From positions 1 through 11,314 of the forward strand of contig SYEA01000020.1 in assembly GCA_005800965.1 (NCBI GenBank): a stretch of 11,314 bases of DNA. Direction: 5' to 3'. Position 1 is the first letter of the stretch, and every line of letters begins with the position of its first letter. The stretch is from Actinomycetota bacterium. GTDB lineage: Bacteria > Actinomycetota > Acidimicrobiia > Acidimicrobiales > Ilumatobacteraceae. Under the pieces are notes generated by a model. It was not told the origin of the DNA, made no database searches, and saw only the letters and a program-made list of their open reading frames with translations. Shown here in pieces: positions 1 to 5,423 of this stretch. The translations under genes were made by a program, and so were the position numbers.

Positions 1-707
1 CAACGACCACGCTGGATTCGCTCGCTGACATTGCCGAGGTAAGTAGTGGCCACGACATCAGCGCCGAAAGTATTTTGTCGCTCCGGCCCTCTGTGGTAAT
101 CGGCGACACCCGGACTGGTCCACCCGAGGCAATTCAACAGTTGCGTGGGGCAGGTGTGCCAGTGCTTCTGGCACCCGAGGTGTGGTCACTCTCGGCGCTG
201 CCGCAACGTGTGTCGATGATTGCCGAGGCACTCGGCGTGCCAAATTCTGGCAAAGATCTCATTGAACTGAGCGAACGAGCAGTTGCAGATGCCCTTCAGG
301 CGGTCGCTTCATATGCGTCGGTACCACGTGTTGCGTTCTTGTACGTGCGCGGAACTGCTTCGGTGTATCTGCTCGGCGGTTCGGGTTCTGGCGCCGACGA
401 GTTGCTCGCTGCTGCCGGGGCACTCGACGTCGGCGCAGCCAACGGGCTTTCGGCCTACACCCCACTCACCGCCGAAGCAATCGTGCAAGTCAACCCCGAC
501 GTGCTCTTGGTCATGACTCGCGGTTTGGATTCGGTGGGTGGCATCGACGGGCTCTTGGCGTTGCCCGGCATCTCGAGCACTCGTGCAGCGAAATCGCGGG
601 CCGTAATTGCAGTTGACGACGACCTACTACTGTCATTTGGTCCGCGCACGGGGGCGCTCATCACCCGACTCGCGGAACTTCTCGACATGTACAGCAGCGA
701 CACATGA
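1..707 (+). CDS. hmuT: Hemin ABC transporter substrate-binding protein HmuT (5' end cut by window)
   Basis: This is the extracytoplasmic binding protein that captures hemin and delivers it to the HmuUV importer. The frame is open from the first complete codon (position 3), so the gene begins before the window; signal peptide and N-terminus are not visible. The 235 visible residues show the hallmarks of the HmuT group of the periplasmic-binding family: SAESILSLRPSVVIGD near the start, the VYLLGGSGSGADELL block, PLTAEAIVQVNPDVLLVMT, then SVGGIDGLLALPGI and LLSFGPRTG near the C-terminus. A TTG at position 75 is only an internal Leu codon, because homology-like sequence continues upstream of it. 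The stop codon overlaps the start of the next gene (ATGA), so translation is probably coupled. The heme assignment rests on family-like motifs; another iron-chelate substrate is less likely. Confidence 0.9.
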   Translation, partial: TTTLDSLADIAEVSSGHDISAESILSLRPSVVIGDTRTGPPEAIQQLRGAGVPVLLAPEVWSLSALPQRVSMIAEALGVPNSGKDLIELSERAVADALQAVASYASVPRVAFLYVRGTASVYLLGGSGSGADELLAAAGALDVGAANGLSAYTPLTAEAIVQVNPDVLLVMTRGLDSVGGIDGLLALPGISSTRAAKSRAVIAVDDDLLLSFGPRTGALITRLAELLDMYSSDT

Positions 708-1735
708 CCACCGCCCGGCGAACGAGTATTTATGCCGTTGGAATCTTCTTATTGGCGCTGTTGCTTGCCACCACATTGGTGTCGCTTGCGTCTGGTGCGT
801 TCCAGATTTCATTTCCTGACTTGCTACGCATCATCGGCAACGGGCCCAGCGACGAGTCGATTGATGTAGTTGCTCACAACGTGTTCTGGCAGGTACGCCT
901 GCCGCGTGTTGTGCTGGCAGTGGTGGTCGGAGCCAGTCTTGCCGTTGCGGGTGTGATTATGCAGGGTATTTTTCGCAACCCGCTTGCCGAGCCTGCAACC
1001 GTTGGTGTGTCAGCGGGTGCCGCCGTTGGCGCGGTAATCGCCATCATCGTTGGGCTCAACGAGTTTCCACTCGGTGTGCAGATCGCTGCGTTCATCGGCG
1101 GAACGCTGTCGACTGCCCTCGTCTATGTGTTGTCTCGATCTGATGGCAAGACCGAGGTCGTCACATTGATTCTCACTGGTATCGCAATCAACGCCTTCGC
1201 TGGTGCCGTGATCGGTTTCGGTGTCTTTGTCGCCGATGACGACGACCTGCGCTCAGTTACATTTTGGAGTCTTGGCACGCTCGGGCTCGCCACTTGGAAG
1301 GCCGTCGGTGTGGTCACGCCACTCGCTCTCTTGGGCATGCTCATCAGCGCAAAGTTTTCCCGTGTTCTTGATGTCCTCGCGCTTGGTGATCGGCCTGCCA
1401 CTCATCTTGGAGTGCGCGTCGAACCCGTGCGACTGCAGGCCATTGCAGTCGTCGGCCTGCTTGCGTCGAGTGCCGTGGCAGCGACTGGCATCATTGCATT
1501 CGTGGGTCTACTCGTGCCGCACATCATGCGCATCGTGCTCGGCCCGCGCCACCGGCACCTGTTGTGGACTTCGGCCCTTCTTGGGGCGACCGTCACGCTG
1601 CTCGCTGATCTGGCCGCACGCACGTTGCTTTCACCAGCCGAACTCCCACTCGGGGTCGTGACTGCATTAATTGGAGCACCATTCTTTTTGCTCCTACTTC
1701 GCACCACTCGTCGCGGCCAAGGCGGTTGGGCATGA
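704..1735 (+). CDS. hmuU: Hemin ABC transporter permease HmuU (FecCD family)
   Basis: This is the membrane-spanning permease of the hemin importer, in the FecCD/BtuC family, which normally forms a homodimer with about ten transmembrane helices per subunit. The 343-residue length is typical. After an N-terminal hydrophobic helix come the family's signature around RLPRVVLAVVVGASLAVAGV and MQGIFRNPLAEPATVGVSAG, and later FVGLLVPHIMRIVLGPRHRHLL, the loop region that contacts the ATPase in this family. The ATG at 704 overlaps the hmuT stop by 4 nt (ATGA), and the gene's own TGA overlaps the hmuV start the same way. This makes hmuTUV one translationally coupled unit. No oddities were seen in the sequence. 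Confidence 0.94.
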   Translation: MTTARRTSIYAVGIFLLALLLATTLVSLASGAFQISFPDLLRIIGNGPSDESIDVVAHNVFWQVRLPRVVLAVVVGASLAVAGVIMQGIFRNPLAEPATVGVSAGAAVGAVIAIIVGLNEFPLGVQIAAFIGGTLSTALVYVLSRSDGKTEVVTLILTGIAINAFAGAVIGFGVFVADDDDLRSVTFWSLGTLGLATWKAVGVVTPLALLGMLISAKFSRVLDVLALGDRPATHLGVRVEPVRLQAIAVVGLLASSAVAATGIIAFVGLLVPHIMRIVLGPRHRHLLWTSALLGATVTLLADLAARTLLSPAELPLGVVTALIGAPFFLLLLRTTRRGQGGWA

Positions 1736-2490
1736 CCACTGCACTCGTCGCCAAAAATCTTGTCGTCGTCCGCGGTGGCTCCACCTTGCTCAATGATGTT
1801 TCGTTGACAATTGAGTCTGGCGAGCTCCTGGCAGTCATCGGCCCCAACGGCTCGGGCCAATCGACCTTGCTTGGTGCTATCGCCGGCGACTTCGTTCTCG
1901 ACGGCGGCTCGGTGACCCTGAATGGCAGTGATCTGGCCGGTCTGGCTCCTCGCGACTTAGCCCGCGCGAGAGCCGTGTTACCACAACAAATGGTCATCTC
2001 ATTTCCGTTCACGGTCCGCGAGATCGTGGCGATGGGTCGCAGTCCGTGGCGTGATAACAACGATGACACGCATATTGACGCCGCCATGCATCGGCTTGAT
2101 GTGGCTTCACTGCATACGCGTATCTATCAAACACTTTCAGTCGGCGAGCAGGCACGGGTTTCGATGGCGCGGGTGCTGGCACAAGACACACCCCTGTTGT
2201 TGTTGGACGAACCAACTGCTGGGCTTGACATCGGCCAACAAGAGCGGTTTCTGGCTATTGCCCGCTCGCTCGTTGACGAAGGTCGCGGCGTTGTGGCAGT
2301 GCTGCACGACCTCAATGTCGCCTTGCGATTTGCCACCCGAGTCCTGGTGTTACATGAAGGTCGTTGTGTCGCCAGTGGCGACCCGCAATCTGTGCTTACT
2401 CCGGTGCTGTTGAGCGATGTTTATCACCAAAAAATTCAAGTAACTACCACGGCCGAGGGCCGCTCAATAATCCTGCCCGAACATCAATAA
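1732..2490 (+). CDS. hmuV: Hemin ABC transporter ATP-binding protein HmuV, with altered Walker A and signature motifs
   Basis: This is the cytoplasmic ATPase expected to power hemin import. The chosen start is ATG 1732, which overlaps the hmuU stop (ATGA); a TTG two codons upstream is less likely. The 252-residue length fits the family. The Q-loop (Gln85/86 in LPQQ), Walker B with catalytic Glu (LLLLDEPTAGLD, Asp159-Glu160) and the H-loop His192 (VLHDLN) are intact. Two key positions are not. The Walker A P-loop reads GPNGSGQST, with Gln43 (CAA, 1858-1860) where the phosphate-binding Lys is nearly invariant. The ABC signature reads LSVGEQ instead of LSGGEQ (Val137, GTC, 2140-2142). The frame is otherwise intact and family-like, so this is not an obvious pseudogene. 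It could be a recently impaired ATPase, an unusual functional variant, or sequence error at two sites. Confidence 0.92.
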   Translation: MTTALVAKNLVVVRGGSTLLNDVSLTIESGELLAVIGPNGSGQSTLLGAIAGDFVLDGGSVTLNGSDLAGLAPRDLARARAVLPQQMVISFPFTVREIVAMGRSPWRDNNDDTHIDAAMHRLDVASLHTRIYQTLSVGEQARVSMARVLAQDTPLLLLDEPTAGLDIGQQERFLAIARSLVDEGRGVVAVLHDLNVALRFATRVLVLHEGRCVASGDPQSVLTPVLLSDVYHQKIQVTTTAEGRSIILPEHQ

Positions 2491-2504
2491 TCTGCGCGTC
2501 GGTG

Positions 2505-2510
2505 TACGCT
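2505..2510 (+). promoter_or_regulatory. Putative -10 element for the DinB-like gene (leaderless)
   Basis: TACGCT lies 6 nt before the ATG at 2517. This spacing would place the transcription start at or next to the start codon. No Shine-Dalgarno and no clear -35 hexamer are visible. The call is an inference from spacing and from the same pattern at other genes in the window. Confidence 0.5.
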
Positions 2511-2516
2511 CGCGCC

Positions 2517-3083
2517 ATGTCGGATTTGGTGCTCGACTCCTTACGGCGACGGATGCGGGCCATCTTTTCGCTCTACGAAGATGCCGTATCCACCATGGAT
2601 CTTCGGCACATCAACTACAAAGAGCGTGACGATGTGCTGCCAATTGCATTCAGCCTGTTCCACATCGTAAACATGATTGATGCGTCGCTCATGCTGCTCA
2701 ACGGCAAGCCACCACTGTGGAACGATGAGTGGGCCGCCCGTGTTGGCCCCGCAATCGCTGACCACGGCAAACACCGAACGGTCGAAGAAATGGTGCACCA
2801 ACAAATCGGAGACTATGCAGCCTTCACCGACTACATGTCACAGGTGTTCAACCGGGTCGAATCATGGCTGGTTGAACTTTCACCTGACGACCTGTCACGT
2901 GTCATCTTCGCCAAGCCATACCCACCGCAAGTAGCAACAACATTCTCGGCACGCGTCGGTGGTGATGTTGGCATCACGGTGCTTGACGGGCTCGAATGTT
3001 GGATTTACCAGCACGCCTTGCGGCACATGGGCGAAATTGAATACGCGCGCCACCTTGTCGGCTTGCGCGGTATGACTTCGTAG
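2517..3083 (+). CDS. DinB-like superfamily protein (predicted four-helix metal-binding protein)
   Basis: This 188-residue protein resembles the DinB/YfiT-like superfamily, whose members are four-helix bundles that often bind a divalent metal through three histidines and in some branches act as thiol-dependent transferases. Visible support is His49 in the FSLFHIVNMIDASL helix and the pair His166/His170 (QHALRHMGEIEYARHLVGLRG region), an H-x3-H arrangement near the C-terminus as expected for this fold. ATG 2517 was chosen because the frame upstream of it only overlaps the end of hmuV out of phase and looks non-coding, and because a -10-like hexamer sits just ahead. It lies 26 nt after hmuV but probably has its own promoter, so a role in heme uptake is not implied. 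Substrate unknown. Confidence 0.78.
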   Translation: MSDLVLDSLRRRMRAIFSLYEDAVSTMDLRHINYKERDDVLPIAFSLFHIVNMIDASLMLLNGKPPLWNDEWAARVGPAIADHGKHRTVEEMVHQQIGDYAAFTDYMSQVFNRVESWLVELSPDDLSRVIFAKPYPPQVATTFSARVGGDVGITVLDGLECWIYQHALRHMGEIEYARHLVGLRGMTS

Positions 3084-3126
3084 AGATCCTTCGTCGGGTA
3101 ATTGTCAGGCGGCTATCGCAAGGCAG

Positions 3127-4356
3127 TTATACGACGGTCACGCGATTGAGTGACAACATGCTGCACCAGTAAAAATCACGACGAGTTCCACAGGCCGGAA
3201 ACACCACCGATTGAATCGGCGACCCTGTGTCGGCACGGGCAATCTCTCGGCCTGTTGAGATATCGCGCACCACCACTTGCTCGACCCCACGCTCCTGGTC
3301 GTAATGCGCACTCACAAACTCGCCCGACTCGGGGTACAACAACATGTGTGATCCGTGGTTTTGCTCGACCGACCACACTTTGCGCACTCTCGTGTCGTCG
3401 TACGAGAACCCCGCCAACACACCATTACCAGAATCAAAACCGACCACCATTTGGCGTTGCTCGTCGACGAGTGGCGGATTCGCAACGACACCACCAGCCA
3501 GCCCACAAACTTCGTTAAGAGATACTCGACCACTTGCCAGATTCACACGCACAAGATGCAACGGTGCTGTTGCAGTGCCAACACCGCGCAAGGTGCCAGC
3601 AAACTTATGAGTCGACTCGCCGTTGTCTAAAAACCACGCATCAGAATCTGTAATAACCACATCCCAGCCGTAGGTCTGGCCTTGTAGTTGCCGATATTCA
3701 GCACGCCATCCATCTGAACGCAACGATTCGCCATCCCAGCGCACTCGCCACAGCGACGAGGTGCCGACTACGTAGACGTCGTTTTCGTTGGCCGAGAGTC
3801 GGGCAATCGAAGCCTCGGGAAGATCGAGTGTGGCAACGATGTTCAGCCCAGTCGGCTCGAGTACCACGAGTTGCGTTGGCGCAAATGGTTCTTTCATCTC
3901 GTTGCCTGGTCGCGAACCGCCAAAATCTTTGGTGACCAAGTACCCATCGGGCAACACAACAAAACTGTTGTACGGCCTTACCCGTGGCAACTCACGTGAG
4001 GCCACAACCTGCAATCTGCGATTCAATCGGTGTGCATGATTACCGAACACCACATACACATCCCCGTTGGGGTGCACCGCAGTACCACCTGGCCATGCCG
4101 GTCCACCTGTGAGATGCTCGCTGGTGGCGAGTGTTTCGAGAGTTTCCGGATGCACACGCTCCACCCACGACACAGCGCCATCGCCACCCGTGTGGCAAAG
4201 CACGAATACGTCATCGGATGACGCAACCACCACCATGGTGACCACCATCATCGACCGGCTGGTGACCTGCAGCGTCTCGCCCGCCGCAATGGCTAAGCGT
4301 GCACCGTTAATCCACTGCAGCCGACGTGGGCCGCCGTCTTCTGTTGACCACGTCAC
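3127..4356 (-). CDS. Predicted beta-propeller protein of unknown function
   Basis: I do not recognise a specific family. The 409-residue protein starts at GTG 4356 and has no signal peptide or transmembrane helix that I can identify, although residues 36-45 are a hydrophobic Met/Val-rich strand. It shows repeated short beta-rich units with a hydrophobic strand, a turn and another strand, as in propellers: GGTAVHPNGDVYVVFG (90-105), NSFVVLPDGYLVTKDFG (130-146), LSANENDVYVVG (188-198), WDVVITDSDAWFLDNG (231-246), NPPLVDEQRQMVVGFDSGNG (293-312), and a final block with HGSHMLLYPESGEFVSAHY (334-352). The repeat spacing suggests a six- or seven-bladed TolB/quinoprotein-like propeller. No catalytic motif is evident. 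It is divergent from the cytochrome c gene and convergent with the DinB-like gene. Function should be left open. Confidence 0.8.
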   Translation of the reverse strand: MTWSTEDGGPRRLQWINGARLAIAAGETLQVTSRSMMVVTMVVVASSDDVFVLCHTGGDGAVSWVERVHPETLETLATSEHLTGGPAWPGGTAVHPNGDVYVVFGNHAHRLNRRLQVVASRELPRVRPYNSFVVLPDGYLVTKDFGGSRPGNEMKEPFAPTQLVVLEPTGLNIVATLDLPEASIARLSANENDVYVVGTSSLWRVRWDGESLRSDGWRAEYRQLQGQTYGWDVVITDSDAWFLDNGESTHKFAGTLRGVGTATAPLHLVRVNLASGRVSLNEVCGLAGGVVANPPLVDEQRQMVVGFDSGNGVLAGFSYDDTRVRKVWSVEQNHGSHMLLYPESGEFVSAHYDQERGVEQVVVRDISTGREIARADTGSPIQSVVFPACGTRRDFYWCSMLSLNRVTVV

Positions 4357-4363
4357 AGCGTGA

Positions 4364-4369
4364 AATGTA
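4364..4369 (-). promoter_or_regulatory. Putative -10 element for the beta-propeller gene (leaderless)
   Basis: On the minus strand TACATT lies 7 nt before the GTG at 4356, consistent with a transcript starting at the initiation codon. It supports the GTG start. No Shine-Dalgarno is visible. Confidence 0.5.
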
Positions 4370-4392
4370 GTTCAGTCAGGCACCCGTCTCGG

Positions 4393-4398
4393 TAGTCT
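4393..4398 (+). promoter_or_regulatory. Putative -10 element for the cytochrome c gene (leaderless)
   Basis: TAGTCT lies 7 nt before ATG 4406. A weak -35-like TTCAGT at 4371-4376 is 16 nt upstream. The 49-nt divergent gap (4357-4405) thus seems to hold two outward-facing promoters. Confidence 0.5.
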
Positions 4399-4405
4399 GA
4401 CACTC

Positions 4406-4774
4406 ATGCGAAAAATTCTGGTGCTGATAGGTGCACTGGCCTTAGTCGGTTGCACTTCTGCTCAGCCACTGGCCGTCGACTTGACTCCCTCGGCTGAGCG
4501 CGGCTTGAAACTTTCTCAGCAATCAGGTTGCGCGTCGTGTCATGGTGCAGATTTTGGTGGTGGCACTGGCCCCACTTGGCAAGGCATCATCGGGCAGTCC
4601 GTGGCTTTTAAGGGTGGCTCGTCAGGTGTAGTTGATCGTGACTATCTCGTTGAAGCCATCAAATACCCCGACAAGAAACTCCGCGTTGGCTATTCAGTAG
4701 CGATGCCGTACAACAATCTCACCGATGATCAAATTTCTGACATCGTCGACTACATCGAAGCACTTTCGCAGTAG
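4406..4774 (+). CDS. Small lipoprotein-type cytochrome c (COX2 C-domain-like)
   Basis: This 122-residue protein is a predicted single-heme class I cytochrome c carried on a lipid anchor outside the cytoplasmic membrane. It has a lipoprotein signal peptide (Met1-Arg-Lys, a hydrophobic core and lipobox LVGC with Cys16), the heme attachment motif CASCH (Cys42, Cys45, His46), and a candidate distal axial ligand Met100 in VAMPYNNLTDDQ, followed by the C-terminal helix ISDIVDYIEALSQ. The layout GPTWQGIIGQ plus a DYLVEAIKYPDK segment resembles the cytochrome c domain fused to subunit II of caa3-type oxidases, here standing alone. No oxidase or other respiratory gene is adjacent, so its redox partner is unknown. 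It ends 1 nt before the convergent PNPOx-like gene. Confidence 0.9.
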   Translation: MRKILVLIGALALVGCTSAQPLAVDLTPSAERGLKLSQQSGCASCHGADFGGGTGPTWQGIIGQSVAFKGGSSGVVDRDYLVEAIKYPDKKLRVGYSVAMPYNNLTDDQISDIVDYIEALSQ

Positions 4775-4775
4775 T

Positions 4776-5387
4776 TCAGCCCCGGCGAATGTGGTCGGGA
4801 GTTGGCATCGCAACACCTGCGCCGTCTGATTCGGGTTCCCCAAACACAATCTTGACGGGCACGACCCCACCCCAATAAGGCAGGTCGTAATCGCTGGCTG
4901 GGTCTTCAACTGGCGGACCAGTGCGAATTTTTGCCGAAGCATTTTCCAGCGAGAGTCTCCACACGGTGGTCTGACGAGTCTCGGGGCGACTTGGCTCGCG
5001 GGCATTGCCGACGCGCCCTGGCAACAAAAAGTTGCTGAGCACGGTGAGTGCACGGTCGCGTTCGTCTCCATCCAACGACACCGGCACACCAGTGACCACC
5101 ACACTGCGGTAGTTCATTGACGAGTTGAATAGTGATCGTGCAACCACCAACCCGTCCAACAACGTGACCGTTACGCAGATGGGGCCATCCGTTCGCATCA
5201 GGCGGCTTGCGACTGAACCGTGAATCAAAATACTGTCGCCGTCCAGCGCATACGCCATGGGAATCACCACCGGTGCACCCTGAGCGTCAATGATGCCAAC
5301 ATGTGCGACCAAGCCATCGGCAAGAATCTCTCGCACTCTTTGGGGTTCGCTACTGCCCCGCTCGGGGTGCCGTTTGATTTCTCCCAT
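4776..5387 (-). CDS. Pyridoxamine 5'-phosphate oxidase-like flavin-binding protein
   Basis: This 203-residue cytoplasmic protein looks like the PNPOx-like split beta-barrel family related to NimA and COG3467, which bind FMN or similar cofactors. Few members have a known reaction. Visible features are an N-terminal helix with RVREILADGLVAHVGIID, the strand-turn segment VVIPMAYALDGDSILIHGS followed by SRLMR, and ARSLFNSSMNYRSVVVTGVP, a block typical of this group. The C-terminal third (YDLPYWGGVVPVKIVFGEPE) also matches the usual pattern. It is not classical PdxH, which makes pyridoxal phosphate. The start is ATG 5387, with the divergent MFS gene beginning 36 nt away. Function in detoxification or flavin handling is only a guess. 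Confidence 0.85.
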   Translation of the reverse strand: MGEIKRHPERGSSEPQRVREILADGLVAHVGIIDAQGAPVVIPMAYALDGDSILIHGSVASRLMRTDGPICVTVTLLDGLVVARSLFNSSMNYRSVVVTGVPVSLDGDERDRALTVLSNFLLPGRVGNAREPSRPETRQTTVWRLSLENASAKIRTGPPVEDPASDYDLPYWGGVVPVKIVFGEPESDGAGVAMPTPDHIRRG

Positions 5388-5396
5388 GATGAGCCG

Positions 5397-5402
5397 AGGC
5401 TA
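5397..5402 (-). promoter_or_regulatory. Putative -10 element for the PNPOx-like gene
   Basis: Minus-strand TAGCCT lies 9 nt before ATG 5387, slightly farther than at other genes here, so a very short leader of a few nt is possible. It faces away from the MFS -10 at 5412-5417 with only 9 nt between them. Confidence 0.4.
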
Positions 5403-5415
5403 GGTGACGGTTAGC
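5399..5415. repeat. Short inverted repeat GCTA-N9-TAGC in the divergent PNPOx/MFS promoter region
   Basis: Perfect 4-bp arms, GCTA at 5399-5402 and TAGC at 5412-5415, are separated by 9 nt. The arms coincide with most of the two outward-facing -10 hexamers, so the symmetry may reflect paired promoters and not a regulator site. The arms are short enough to occur by chance. Confidence 0.3.
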
Positions 5416-5417
5416 GT
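5412..5417 (+). promoter_or_regulatory. Putative -10 element for the MFS transporter gene (leaderless, ATT start)
   Basis: TAGCGT is followed by exactly 6 nt and then ATT 5424. The same hexamer and spacing precede the ATG of the aldehyde dehydrogenase gene. The TAG inside this hexamer is also the in-frame stop that limits the MFS reading frame upstream, so the start cannot lie farther 5'. Confidence 0.5.
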
Positions 5418-5423
5418 CGCCTC

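Noticed and set aside
1402..1860. Minus-strand open frame of 152 codons
   Set aside because: It is a shadow of hmuU and hmuV, with no domain-like pattern, and the plus-strand genes are unmistakable.
3084..3126. Possible bidirectional terminator between the DinB-like and propeller genes
   Set aside because: Only a 4-bp CCTT/AAGG pairing with a long loop was found, with no U-tract. This is not convincing.
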